64,000 bases of DNA from Caulobacter sp. UNC279MFTsu5.1 (GTDB taxonomy: Bacteria; Pseudomonadota; Alphaproteobacteria; Caulobacterales; Caulobacteraceae): contig NZ_FORN01000034.1 of NCBI RefSeq assembly GCF_900114015.1, forward strand, positions 1 through 64,000, read 5' to 3'. Position 1 is the first letter of the stretch. Each line of letters starts with the position of its first letter. Position numbers and translations under genes: made by a program. The notes under the pieces are model-generated. The model was given only the letters and a program-made list of their open reading frames with translations. It did no database searches and was not told the DNA's origin. Shown here piece after piece: positions 43,343-52,131 of this stretch.

Positions 43343-43483
43343 CGCTCTGGGAATCCAAATGTAGGGGGCGGCAAGATGTTAGGCGACCTCGCATCGACTG
43401 CAACCCGACCTGATGAACGGCTGCAACGGATGGTGAGCGGCCGAAGGCGTCGGGCCCAGGATCGGAAGCGGCTCCGGTTGGAA

Positions 43484-43518
43484 GGGGTGGGCGAAATTCG
43501 CAGGATTTCGCCCACCCC
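43484..43518. terminator. 14-bp perfect hairpin downstream of the prfH remnant
   Basis: Stem GGGGTGGGCGAAAT (43484-43497) and ATTTCGCCCACCCC (43505-43518), loop TCGCAGG, nine bases past the prfH stop on the minus strand. There is no T-run, so it may be a terminator-like or mRNA-end hairpin rather than a classical intrinsic terminator. Confidence 0.5.
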
Positions 43519-43526
43519 GTTTGGGT

Positions 43527-43870
43527 TCAGGTCGCCGATTTCGGCGTGAAGCGGACCCCCTTGTAGGTTCTGACAGGATTGCCGCGCTCAAGTTGCTGGT
43601 GGAGGCTCCATTGCGATCGGCGGGCCTTGTCGCGTGACGCGGCCCGCTGTTCTTCGATCATCATGGCGAGTTTCAGTCGCGCCAGCTTGCGGTGGCGTGC
43701 TGCGAGCGCTGTTCTTGCGCGGTGGCGACCAGACCGGTGGGGCGGTGGGTGGCGCGAACGGCGCTATCGGTCTTGTTGACATGCTGGCCGCCCGGACCGC
43801 TGGCGTCGGTGTCGCTCGGCGCCCTTCGGCGGCGCAGACGAAATCTTCGACCTCCCGCCGGCGCCCCCGC
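43527..43870 (-). pseudogene. prfH: Frameshifted peptide chain release factor H (prfH) remnant
   Basis: On the minus strand one frame reads [20 protein letters not shown] then [17 protein letters not shown], the catalytic GGQ loop and its following helix of the RF-H/ArfB class, before meeting a TGA. Shifted by one base near 43690-43700, the next frame reads [20 protein letters not shown] and ends LERGNPVRTYKGVRF..., the typical RF-H C-terminus, with stop at 43527. Upstream of the GGQ part the frame is again broken and the N-terminal half is missing. So this is a pseudogene with at least one frameshift and a 5' loss. In other bacteria prfH often accompanies rtcB RNA ligase; none is here. Confidence 0.75.
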
Positions 43871-43934
43871 GCAACCTCCGTAGGCTATCCGCCATCGGTC
43901 ACCGGGTCTTCCAGCGGCTTGATCGAGGGGTGCG

Positions 43935-44735
43935 ATGCGTCGGCGTCAAATGGGATTCGTGGGGGGCCTTTCGGCCTTGATCGTGCAGGTGGGGCCGGCC
44001 CTTGCGGCTCCCGCCGCCAGTGACGCGCCGCTGCAGGTGGCGGTCGGGGCCGGGGCGCTCTATCGCCCGGACTACCCAGGCTCGGACGACTACAAGGTCC
44101 GGCCGCTCCCCTTCGTCGTGCTTCGCTACGAGCGGGCCGGCTATACGATCGTGGTGGGCGGCGGGGGCGCCGTGGTCGACGTCGCGCGCGACCCCCGCCT
44201 CGTGTTCGGGCCGCTGCTACACTATCGACTGGGACGCCACGACGTCTCCGACCCCGTCGTGCGGAAGCTGCCGGAACTGGATGATGCGGTCGAGGCGGGC
44301 GTCCGTCTCACATACAGTGGCGACCTTGGCGGCGGCCGCCTCGTCGCCGGCGTCGACTACCTGCACGACGTCTCCGGGACCCACCAAGGCCAGACCCTGC
44401 AGGCCAGCCTGTCCTTCGAGCGGCCGCTGTCGCCGCGGGTGGTGCTCGGGGCGCGGGGTGCGTTGACCTACGCCGATCGGGACTTCATGCGCAGCTACTA
44501 TGGGGTCGACGGCCGCGCGGAGCCCAGCGGCCTGCCCCGCTACGCACCGGACCCGGGCCTGCAGGCGGGAGAGGTGGGCTTGAGCCTGCGCTGGAGCTTG
44601 GACCCTCGATGGAGCGTGATCGGATCGGCGGCCTACGAGCGCCTGATGGACGAGGCCGCGGGGAGCCCGCTCGTCCGGCTGCGAGGATCCAGGAACCAGA
44701 CCAGCCTTGCGCTGGGCGTGGTCCGGCGATTTTGA
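43935..44735 (+). CDS. MipA/OmpV family outer-membrane protein
   Basis: A 266-residue beta-barrel protein with signal peptide ([20 protein letters not shown]). Family traits: [27 protein letters not shown] near the N-terminus, alternating strands, and terminal Phe (GVVRRF). MipA/OmpV proteins serve as murein-hydrolase scaffolds in E. coli or as small porin-like proteins induced by two-component systems. A response regulator/kinase pair lies 1 kb downstream, with a methyltransferase gene (opposite strand) in between, so joint regulation is plausible. Confidence 0.88.
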   Translation: MRRRQMGFVGGLSALIVQVGPALAAPAASDAPLQVAVGAGALYRPDYPGSDDYKVRPLPFVVLRYERAGYTIVVGGGGAVVDVARDPRLVFGPLLHYRLGRHDVSDPVVRKLPELDDAVEAGVRLTYSGDLGGGRLVAGVDYLHDVSGTHQGQTLQASLSFERPLSPRVVLGARGALTYADRDFMRSYYGVDGRAEPSGLPRYAPDPGLQAGEVGLSLRWSLDPRWSVIGSAAYERLMDEAAGSPLVRLRGSRNQTSLALGVVRRF

Positions 44736-44755
44736 GGCTGGCGCCGGCGACCCGA

Positions 44756-45685
44756 TCATCGGGCGATCACGTCCGCGGCGGGCCGGCTGACGGGCGCACC
44801 GAGGAGGAGCGGCGGCTTGACGGCGCAGGTCATGAGGTACAGCCGCTTTCGTGCGGCGAACGCCTCGAACTTCGCGCTGCCCTCGACCGCCGCATAGCTG
44901 CGCAGGTCGGTCTCAAACGCCAGCCTGAGGAACCACGGCGCCCGTCGGCGGATCAGCGCCAGGCGCCGCGGGGTGTCCGCCCGGCAGGCGGCCACCACGT
45001 GCTCGGTGATGTCACGCCAGTCGCCCTGCAGGCCGGCGGCCCGCATCGTGGCGGCGACGCGTTCGGCCTCCTCGGCCCGGCGCGTATCGCAGTAGAGCAG
45101 GACCCCGCCCGGGCGCAGGACCCGGCACACTTCCTGGAAGAAGCCAGCGAAGTCCCCATAGTCGTTGGAGGCCTCCACATTGACCACGACGTCGAACACG
45201 CCGTCGGGGAAAGGCAGGGCGAGCGCCGATCCGCGCACGAACGTCAGACCCGGGACGTCGCCGTGCAGGCGGCGGCAGGCGGCGATCGCCTGTTCCGAGG
45301 CGTCCAGTCCGATCGCCTTCAGCGGAGAGGGCCAGAGGCGGGCCAGATGCGCCAGTCCCCCGCCGCGACCGCAGCTCACCTCGAGGAGGTCGGTGGTCCG
45401 ACCCGGGCCGCCCCGTGCGCGCAGCAGAGCAAGGAGCTCGGCGTACATCTGCAACTGATGGCGCTCGGGCGCGTCGCCGTCGGCTGGGGCGAAGCCGTAG
45501 TTGTTGGTGGCGACCTCGCCCCAGTCGAGCCCATAGAACAGGTTCCAGAGCCGATCCCTGGCGGCTCCGCCGCGTCGTCGACGCAGGCGCACCGCGTGGC
45601 GCAGGAGCCGCGGCGCGGCCAGGACGGCCAGCACAAGGGCCGCGAGGACGGCGGCGGCGGGGGTGGGCAGGGACAGGTTGGCCAT
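44756..45685 (-). CDS. Membrane-anchored SAM-dependent methyltransferase
   Basis: A 309-residue class I methyltransferase. An N-terminal hydrophobic helix (about 8-27, PAAAVLAALVLAVLAAPRLL) with a following Arg cluster suggests membrane anchoring. The SAM site reads LLEVSCGRGGGLAHLARLWP, then GLDASEQAI and FDVVVNVEASNDYGD. The form resembles phthiotriolone/mycolate-type and other lipid or polyketide methyltransferases, but the substrate is unknown. It is divergent from the response regulator gene and convergent with mipA. Confidence 0.85.
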   Translation of the reverse strand: MANLSLPTPAAAVLAALVLAVLAAPRLLRHAVRLRRRRGGAARDRLWNLFYGLDWGEVATNNYGFAPADGDAPERHQLQMYAELLALLRARGGPGRTTDLLEVSCGRGGGLAHLARLWPSPLKAIGLDASEQAIAACRRLHGDVPGLTFVRGSALALPFPDGVFDVVVNVEASNDYGDFAGFFQEVCRVLRPGGVLLYCDTRRAEEAERVAATMRAAGLQGDWRDITEHVVAACRADTPRRLALIRRRAPWFLRLAFETDLRSYAAVEGSAKFEAFAARKRLYLMTCAVKPPLLLGAPVSRPAADVIAR

Positions 45686-45789
45686 GGGAGGGCTCCGTTC
45701 GACAGGACGGCGACCCGCCTACGCGCCCAAGGTTGTGCTAGGGTGCGCCCGCGCCGATCCTTCCCTGCTCCTGACGGTCGTCCGCCCGC

Positions 45790-46464
45790 ATGACACGCAT
45801 CCTGTTGATCGAGGACGAGCCCGAGATGGCGGCGCTTGTGGCCGCGAACCTCGCCAAGGCCGGATTCCTGGTGGACCGCGCGGGCTCGCTCGAAGAGGCG
45901 CGCCACATCCTGGCCATCGCCGAATACGGCCTGGTGCTGCTCGATCGCGGGCTCCCGGACGGCGACGGGGTGAAGCTCCTCCCCCTCATCCGGACCCTTC
46001 AGCCTGGGACGCCGGTGATCGTGCTCACCGCGCGGGATGAACTCGACGAGAAGGTGGGAGGCCTCGACGCGGGCGCGGACGACTACCTCACCAAGCCCTT
46101 CTTCACCGATGAACTCATGGCGCGCATCCGCGCGGCCCTGCGGCGGCCCGGCGCGGAGCCGGCGCCCCGGATCATCTGCGGACGCCTCTCCTTCGCGCCC
46201 GATCGGGAGGAGCTGTTCGTCGGGGACGCGCCGCTGCTTCTGAAGCGGCGCGAGCTGCTGGCGCTGAAGGCGCTCATCCGCCGGGCGGGGCGCGTGGTCC
46301 AGCGGCACAGCTTGCTCGAGGCCGTATACGGCCTCGACGACGAGATCCAGCCGAAGTCGCTGGACGGGCACGTCTCGCGCCTGCGCAAGCGGCTCGCGGC
46401 GCTCGAGGCCGGCGTCGTGATCCATCCCGTCCGCAACGTGGGCTATCTCCTGAGGGCGGTATGA
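45790..46464 (+). CDS. OmpR/PhoB-family response regulator
   Basis: A 224-residue two-domain regulator. The receiver has phospho-Asp D52 in VLLDRGLPDGDG, Thr/Lys switch residues in LTARDE and LTKPF, and a C-terminal winged helix for DNA binding ending LRKRLAALEAGVVIHPVRNV. Its stop overlaps the kinase ATG by four bases, so the pair forms one transcription unit. Likely targets are the nearby mipA or methyltransferase genes (inference). Confidence 0.94.
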   Translation: MTRILLIEDEPEMAALVAANLAKAGFLVDRAGSLEEARHILAIAEYGLVLLDRGLPDGDGVKLLPLIRTLQPGTPVIVLTARDELDEKVGGLDAGADDYLTKPFFTDELMARIRAALRRPGAEPAPRIICGRLSFAPDREELFVGDAPLLLKRRELLALKALIRRAGRVVQRHSLLEAVYGLDDEIQPKSLDGHVSRLRKRLAALEAGVVIHPVRNVGYLLRAV

Positions 46465-47810
46465 GGCGGTTCTCGACCTCGCTCGGGGGGCGCCTCATCG
46501 CCTGGTTCATCGCCATGCAATCGCTGCTGGCCATCGTGGTGATCGCCCTGAAGTTCGTGTTGTCGCCCCAGCCCGGGGACCAGTACGCATTCGCGCATCT
46601 GAACGCCGCGAACCTGGTCGTCCGCTCGCTGGAGGCCGGTCCGGGAGGGGCGCCGCGGATCGGCGACACGGCCACGCTGCGCGCATTCCGGCATGACCGC
46701 CCGCAGGTGCGCTTGGCCGCGATCCACGCCGGCCAACCGCTTGCCGGCTCGTCCAGGGACCTGGTGGACGCCCTCGAGATGCAGGGCCTGCCCCGTTTCG
46801 CCAGCGCCACCTTCGCCTTCACGCGAGGGCCGCTCGCCGGATCGATGGTCGTCGCCACCGCCGAGCGCACCCGTTGGGGCGAGGTCACCGTCGTCAGCAC
46901 GGGCAACCGCTTCCGGCTCGCGGACCTGCCGGCCCTTGCGGCGCAAACGGGCGGTAATGTCCTGCGCGTCATGGCCATCGTTCTGCTGGGCTCGATCCTG
47001 ATCGTGCCGCTGGTGATCCGCAGGGCGCTGGAGCCCCTCGAGCGGGCCTCTGCCCAAGCGGCGCAGATCGACCTGCGCACCCGCCAGATGCGGCTGCCAG
47101 AGGGCGTCGGGGTGCCAAGCGAGCTGGTGTCGCTCGTCCGTTCCATCAACATGGCTCTCGCGCGTCTCGACGAAGGCTTCAGCCGCCAGCAGCGCTTCGC
47201 GGCCCAGGCGGCGCACGAAATGCGGACCCCGCTGGCGATCCTCGCGGCGCGCGTCGACAGTCAGCCCGAGAGCGAACTCACCGCCGCGCTCCGGCGCGAC
47301 GTGGAGCGGATGCGGAGCCTGGTGGACCAGCTTCTGTTCGTGGCGCGGCTCGAGCGCGGGGACGTACCGCTCGAGGAGCCCCTCGATCTCGTGGCCCTGG
47401 CCCGAGACGTGGTGGCGGACTGCACGCCCCTGGCGCTCGCCGAGGGACGGGACCTGGCTCTCGTTCCGATGGTGACGCGGCTGCCGACCCGTGGGGGCGT
47501 CGCCGTGCTGGAGAGCGCGCTCACCAATCTGGTGCGAAACGCGACCCGCGCCGAGCCGCCTGGCGGGACCGTCGAGGTGCGGGTGACATCGGCCGGGGAG
47601 ATCCATGTGATCGATCACGGCGGCGGTGTCGCCGACGAAGACGGGCGGAGGATCTTCGAGCCTTTCTGGCGACGGGAGCACCGGACCCCCGGCGCGGGGC
47701 TCGGCCTCACCATCGTTCAGGAGGCCATGGCCGCCCACGGCGGCGCGGTGAAGGTGGGGCGAACGCCAGGTGGCGGCGCGACCTTCACGATGCTTGTGCC
47801 GATCCGCTGA
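46461..47810 (+). CDS. Sensor histidine kinase
   Basis: A 449-residue inner-membrane kinase. TM1 is about 12-34, with a periplasmic sensor of about 130 residues, TM2 about 170-187, HAMP-like linker, H-box with phospho-His near residue 251 (AAQAAHEMRTPLAIL), N-box NLVRNATRAEP, G-boxes DHGGGVADEDG and GAGLGLTIVQEAM. Partner of the preceding response regulator. The signal is unknown. Confidence 0.94.
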   Translation: MRRFSTSLGGRLIAWFIAMQSLLAIVVIALKFVLSPQPGDQYAFAHLNAANLVVRSLEAGPGGAPRIGDTATLRAFRHDRPQVRLAAIHAGQPLAGSSRDLVDALEMQGLPRFASATFAFTRGPLAGSMVVATAERTRWGEVTVVSTGNRFRLADLPALAAQTGGNVLRVMAIVLLGSILIVPLVIRRALEPLERASAQAAQIDLRTRQMRLPEGVGVPSELVSLVRSINMALARLDEGFSRQQRFAAQAAHEMRTPLAILAARVDSQPESELTAALRRDVERMRSLVDQLLFVARLERGDVPLEEPLDLVALARDVVADCTPLALAEGRDLALVPMVTRLPTRGGVAVLESALTNLVRNATRAEPPGGTVEVRVTSAGEIHVIDHGGGVADEDGRRIFEPFWRREHRTPGAGLGLTIVQEAMAAHGGAVKVGRTPGGGATFTMLVPIR

Positions 47811-48143
47811 GCCGGCGGGGGAGCAATGGGTCGGGGAACAGGGGTTCGACTTCGAACGTCTGGCGGGGTCGCCGGAGCGGGCGGCGGAACTTCGGGGCTT
47901 TGCGCTAGCGGCCCTGGAGAGGGGGACGCCTTCACGGTGGCTGTATCCGTTGCTAATGGCGTTGCGCCCGAGTGCGCCGTTTCCCACCAAAGGATGGTCA
48001 CTCTGGCGCTTCAAGGCATGACGACGCCGAAGGCCCAAACCTATTTTCGCGAGATGTACCGGGAAATGGAACCCAAGCTCGTGACTTCGGCCGCGCTGAA
48101 GTACCGCGCCTTCCGACGATCGCCCGCCGGCCAAGAAAAATAA
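47811..48143 (+). other. Coding-like remnants between the kinase gene and tRNA-Ser
   Basis: Two short frames look like real or recently real coding sequence. One, ending at 48021, reads GEQGFDFERLAGSPERAAEL then SRWLYPLLMALRPSAPFPTK and lacks a good start codon. The second, 48018-48143 (41 residues, MTTPKAQTYFREMYREMEPK...), overlaps its stop by ATGA. I recognise no family. They may be the 3' end of a lost gene plus a small ORF. Bases 48144-48243 carry only a GTTCGCC-AGC-GGCGAAC hairpin (48204-48220). Confidence 0.3.
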
Positions 48144-48243
48144 CCCGACAATGGCCCCGTGTCGCCAACGGGCGCGGGACTGCTACTCCAGTTGTAGGAG
48201 GGTGTTCGCCAGCGGCGAACTATCTAATAAAATCAATGGGTAG

Positions 48244-48333
<90 letters not shown>

Positions 48334-48472
48334 AGGGGGTCTTCGCAGGCCGCCCGGGGGCGCGCCTTGAGTGAGGGCGGGATACCTAGCGGCGTCGCCC
48401 GAAGAGCGCAAGAGCCTGTGACAAGCTTTTGTGTCGTGGGACGCGGTTTCCGACGCGCCGGCCCGGCGGGCC

Positions 48473-48895
48473 TCAGGTTTTCGGATAGAGAACCATCTGG
48501 GTGCAGCGGAAAAGCGCGATGGTCTTGCCGGTGGCCTCGGCGGTGACGATCGCGTCCCAGACCTGGGTGTTGCGGCCGCCGTGGACCAGGCTGGCCTCGC
48601 AGGCCACGCCGCCGCCCTCGCGCACCGTGCCCAGGAAGTTGGACTTCAGCTCGATGGTGGTGAAGCCGCTGGCGCCGTCGGGCAACGACACCACGCAGCC
48701 GTAGCCGCAGGCGCTGTCGGCCAGGGCGATGACGCTGGCGGCGTGCAGGAAGCCGTTGGGGGCCATGTGATGCTTGGCCACCGTCATGCGGCCGACGACG
48801 CGGCCCGGGACCGCTTCCTGCCATTCCAGGCCCAGCAGGCCCGGCAGGTTGTCGGCCTGGGCGGCGGTCAGTTCAGCGCTCTTGTCTTCGGCCAC
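48473..48895 (-). CDS. PaaI-family hotdog thioesterase
   Basis: A 140-residue single hotdog-fold protein. The family signature is HMAPNGFLHAASVIALADSACGYG, where the N-G-x-L-H pattern and Asp of ADSA surround the active site. It likely hydrolyses acyl- or aryl-CoA esters in the cytoplasm; substrate not evident. Stands alone. Confidence 0.88.
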   Translation of the reverse strand: MAEDKSAELTAAQADNLPGLLGLEWQEAVPGRVVGRMTVAKHHMAPNGFLHAASVIALADSACGYGCVVSLPDGASGFTTIELKSNFLGTVREGGGVACEASLVHGGRNTQVWDAIVTAEATGKTIALFRCTQMVLYPKT

Positions 48896-48964
48896 GGCGG
48901 CGTCTCCCGATTATTCGCGTGCGAAGCATCTAGGCGTGACGGCTAGGGCAAGGCAAGTGGGTTT

Positions 48965-49807
48965 TTAAATAGAACTGATATCGACGGGTTGGAAGCGCTT
49001 GCCGTCCTCGCCTTCGGGCGGCAGGCGGAAGGCGCGGACGCCGACCTGCAGGGCCGGGGCGGCCAGCGGGCCGGGCGCGGCCGGGACGGCGGCGCGGCGG
49101 GCGACGAAGGCCTCGGCCGGCACGGCGTCGCCGGCGTCGATGTTGCGGGCCTTTTGGTCGGCGACGGTGGTGTTCCAGGCGTCGGCGGCCGCGCCGGTCC
49201 GGCCGACCAGCAGGCGGGTTTCGGGCGGCAGGCCCAGCAGCCGGCGGGCGGCGGCGTGCTGGCCGGCGGCGTCGGCGCCCGGGGCGGCGCTGTCGTCCAG
49301 GCCCTGGTCGGGCGGCAGCAGGGCCGAGCCGGCGAAGACCACGTCGCCGACCTGGTAGGCCGTGGCCCCCGGCAGGCGGCCGGGCAGGGAGATGGCGGTG
49401 ATCTCGATGCCGCCCATCGGCAGGGACTCGCCGTCCTGGGCCAGCTTGTCGAAGTCCCAGCCGTCCAGGTCGACGCCGTCGCCGCCCAGCACCGGGACCA
49501 GGCGCTTGAGGCTGTCCAGCACCGGGGCGCCGATGCAGATCGAGGCGCCGGTTTCGTATTTCAGGTGGCCGGCCGCCGACAGGTGGTCGGTGTGCAGGCC
49601 GGTCTCCAGGATCCAGGTCGGGCCCAGGTCCCTGGCGCGGACGTCGGCGATGATGGCGTCCATGAAGCGGGTGTCGACGGCCTGGGTCAGCGGGTCGTAG
49701 TCGAGGACGGGGTCGACGAACGCGCAGAGCAGGGTGGCCGGGTCGGCGATCAGATAGGTCACCCGCCCGGTGGCGGGGTGGTGGAAAGCGGTGATGTCCG
49801 GCTGCAT
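48965..49807 (-). CDS. Persulfide-dioxygenase-like MBL-fold protein lacking metal ligands
   Basis: A 280-residue protein that aligns along its length with the Blh/ETHE1 persulfide dioxygenase type: YLIADPATLLCAFVDPVLDY, ILETGLHTDHLSAAGHLK, GLPPETRLLVG, NTTVADQKARN. But the metal site is degraded. The first His of HxHxDH is Gly70 (H72, D74, H75 remain); the His of TPGHTPG is Arg144; the Asp of the VGDTLF motif is Ser161; and the CHDY-type His is Arg203. It is therefore probably inactive as a dioxygenase and may be a binding or regulatory pseudoenzyme. Start ATG 49807 matches family start (MQPDITAFHHPATGRVTYLI). Confidence 0.85.
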   Translation of the reverse strand: MQPDITAFHHPATGRVTYLIADPATLLCAFVDPVLDYDPLTQAVDTRFMDAIIADVRARDLGPTWILETGLHTDHLSAAGHLKYETGASICIGAPVLDSLKRLVPVLGGDGVDLDGWDFDKLAQDGESLPMGGIEITAISLPGRLPGATAYQVGDVVFAGSALLPPDQGLDDSAAPGADAAGQHAAARRLLGLPPETRLLVGRTGAAADAWNTTVADQKARNIDAGDAVPAEAFVARRAAVPAAPGPLAAPALQVGVRAFRLPPEGEDGKRFQPVDISSI

Positions 49808-49916
49808 AGATCGGTCCGATGACGCCCTGAGGCGGGCACCTTGACCGCAAGCTCTTAAGTATCGGCGAACAAGGCCGGCCCGTTCGGCCCCGAGACGATA
49901 GGTCTCAGGGGCGGAC

Positions 49917-50633
49917 CTACGGGCGTTCGGCGGCCGCCGCGCAGCTCTTGTCGCCACGCATCTGGGTCACCCAGACCGGCTCGACATAGCGGTCGCCGTC
50001 GCGGAAGCCGGGCGCGCAGCCTTCCGGCGTGTCGGACCGGCTCCGCCCGCCGCCGCCGCGCATGTCCAGCGACAGGGCCAGGGACTGGGAGGTCCCGCCG
50101 CGCGGCCCCCAGCCGTAGCCGTATCCGCCGCCATAGCCGCCATATCCACCGTAGCCGCCGTATCCGTAGCCGCCGTGCTTGCCGAAGTCGGTCTGGCTGA
50201 CGGCGACGCCCAGGGTGCCGGTTTCGCCGATCGGGATCAGGCTGGAGACATAGCCGCTGCGATAGCCGCCGGTGCCGACGCTGACGCCGACCTCGCCGTG
50301 GACCTGGCGCTTGCCGTCCTTGTCCAGCGGATAGCCGTTCACGTCGAGGTCCGCGCGCGGCGCGTAGTTGATCGGACCGCCCTGGACCGGCGGCGCGTCG
50401 GCCATCCAGGCGGAGAGCGGGTCGACGGCGGCCGGTTTGGCGCGTTCGGCTGCGTCGCGGGCCTGGGCGTCGGCCTTGGCCTTCTCCAGCTCGGCCTCGG
50501 TTGGGGGGCGGGTGGCGCGCGAAGCGGCGGTGGTCACGACCTCGTCGTCGGCCGAACGGGCGAGCGCCGCGCCGGGCAGGGCCAGCGGCAGGGCCAGGAG
50601 AGCGGCGGCGAGGGCGATGCGGGACGCGAACAT
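49917..50633 (-). CDS. Secreted Gly/Tyr-repeat protein
   Basis: A 238-residue protein with a signal peptide (RIALAAALLALPLALPGAALA), a charged Ala/Lys/Glu-rich helical part (about 30-70), a middle domain, then a GGYGYGGYGGYGGYGG repeat (about 160-178) encoded by 9-base units around 50108-50180. It has two cysteines near the C-terminus (GCAPGF, KSCAAA) that could form a disulphide. No family recognised. The ATG at 50633 was chosen because the signal peptide starts there; 25 upstream in-frame residues are not signal-like. Such glycine-rich proteins are often surface or envelope components; function unknown. Confidence 0.75.
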   Translation of the reverse strand: MFASRIALAAALLALPLALPGAALARSADDEVVTTAASRATRPPTEAELEKAKADAQARDAAERAKPAAVDPLSAWMADAPPVQGGPINYAPRADLDVNGYPLDKDGKRQVHGEVGVSVGTGGYRSGYVSSLIPIGETGTLGVAVSQTDFGKHGGYGYGGYGGYGGYGGGYGYGWGPRGGTSQSLALSLDMRGGGGRSRSDTPEGCAPGFRDGDRYVEPVWVTQMRGDKSCAAAAERP

Positions 50634-50727
50634 GGACGAAACCTCCGACCCCGCCACAGTGGGCCCGGTCTGTAACCGAATTAGGGCCTGAATGTATCGG
50701 CCAGGCAAGGTCTAGCTGGGGACCACG

Positions 50728-51789
50728 TCACAGGGCTTCAAGGGCGGCCTCCAGCGCGGCCATGTCGGGGGGCAAGGGGGTCTCGAACCGCAGGGTCTGG
50801 CCGGTGATCGGGTGGACGAAGCCCAGCACCGCGGCGTGCAGGGCCTGGCGGGTGAAGCCGATCTGGGTCAGCGCCGCCTTGACCGGTGCGGCCGGGGCGC
50901 CGGCCCCGTAGACGGGGTCGCCGAGGCAAGGACTGCCCTTGCTGGCCATGTGCACGCGGATCTGGTGGGTGCGGCCGGTCTCCAGCCGGCAGGCGACGCG
51001 CGCGGCCACCGGCTTGTCCGGCGAGCCGAACGTCTTCTCGACGCGATAGTGGGTGACCGCCTCGCGGCCGCCGGTCTTCAGCACCGCCATCTTCTTGCGG
51101 TCATGCGGCGAGCGGCCCAGGCGCGTTTCGATCGTGCCGACCGCCGGATGCGGCGCGCCGCGGGTCAGGGCCAGGTACATGCGGTCGATGTCGTGGGCCG
51201 CGAACAGGGCCGACAGCCCCTGGTGGGCGGCGTCGGTCTTGGCCGCCACCATCACGCCGGAGGTTTCCTTGTCCAGCCGATGGACGATGCCCGGCCGCGC
51301 CACCCCGCCGATCCCCGACAGGCTGGCCCCGCAATGGAACAGCAGAGCGTTGACCAGGGTGCCGGTCTCGCAGCCGGGACCGGGGTGGGCGGCCATGCCC
51401 GGCGGCTTGTCGACGACGATCAAGTGGGCGTCCTCGTAGAGCACGCTGAGGGGGATGTCCTCGGGCTCCGGCTCGGCGGCGACCGGCGGCGGGACCCGCA
51501 CATGGTAGACGCCGGCCGGGGCCTTGGCCTTGCCGTCGGTCATCGGCCGCGGGTCGCGGCCCTCGACGACCAGCGACACCTGGCCGGCGGCGATCAGGGC
51601 CTGCAGGCGGGCGCGCGACAGCTCCGGCGCGGCGGTCGCCAGGGCCTTGTCCAGCCGCTGGCCGGCCAGGTCCGGACCCAGCGCGATCCGCACGACCTCG
51701 CCGCCGACCCCGGCCTCCGCATCGGGAAGGTCCAGGTCGTCGATCTCGTCGTCGACGAGCGGCGCGGTCGGGTCGGGCGGCGGGATCAA
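50728..51789 (-). CDS. rluD: 23S rRNA pseudouridine synthase RluD-like
   Basis: A 353-residue pseudouridine synthase: S4 RNA-binding domain (about 38-85, QRLDKALATAAPELSRARLQ), then the catalytic domain with Asp173 in GIVHRLDKETSG, and RLETGRTHQIRVHM. RluD modifies helix 69 of 23S rRNA. The acidic N-terminal extension (about 30 residues) is longer than in E. coli. An RluC-type specificity cannot be excluded. Confidence 0.88.
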   Translation of the reverse strand: MIPPPDPTAPLVDDEIDDLDLPDAEAGVGGEVVRIALGPDLAGQRLDKALATAAPELSRARLQALIAAGQVSLVVEGRDPRPMTDGKAKAPAGVYHVRVPPPVAAEPEPEDIPLSVLYEDAHLIVVDKPPGMAAHPGPGCETGTLVNALLFHCGASLSGIGGVARPGIVHRLDKETSGVMVAAKTDAAHQGLSALFAAHDIDRMYLALTRGAPHPAVGTIETRLGRSPHDRKKMAVLKTGGREAVTHYRVEKTFGSPDKPVAARVACRLETGRTHQIRVHMASKGSPCLGDPVYGAGAPAAPVKAALTQIGFTRQALHAAVLGFVHPITGQTLRFETPLPPDMAALEAALEAL

Positions 51790-51886
51790 GGCGTCTTCAT
51801 GTCTCGGTCAGGGGGATGTCGGTATCGCCGACCTCGCCCGCGGCTAACGGCTCAGGTTCAAGCCTTGCGTCCGAAGGGGATAGTCG

Positions 51887-51994
51887 ATGCGCGCCTTCCG
51901 CACCACCTTGCTCATGGCCGCCGCCGGCGGCGTCCCGAGCTTCATCGCCGGCAACCCGCGCCATTACGGCGCGACGTTCTCGCTGCGACGGTAG
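51887..51994 (+). pseudogene. Possible TonB-receptor deletion remnant
   Basis: A 35-codon frame with good ribosome site (AAGGGGA) and a signal-like start (MRAFRTTLLMAAAGGVPS), directly continued by FIAGNPRHYGATFSLRR and a stop. GNPRxYGxTxxxRx is the style of the last strand of many TonB-dependent receptors. It looks as if a receptor gene lost everything but its two ends. The rest of 51790-52131 shows no gene. Confidence 0.4.
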
Positions 51995-52131
51995 GGGTGG
52001 ACACGGCCGGGACATGCGCATGCGCGTGTCCCCACGGCTTTGGCTGGACAGGCGTCGTCATCCTGCTGTTGTCTCCGGGGGCTAACGCACGAGAACGCCA
52101 AGCGGCGCGGCGAATCCCCGGGGAGTTGAGC

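Noticed and set aside
50108..50180. Short tandem repeats as a possible CRISPR-like array
   Set aside because: They are 9-base units encoding Gly-Tyr repeats inside a secreted protein; there are no spacers.
51797..52021. 74-codon minus-strand frame upstream of rluD
   Set aside because: Arg/Ala/Gly-rich with no motif; the plus-strand 35-codon remnant at 51887-51994 has the better ribosome site and receptor-like ends.
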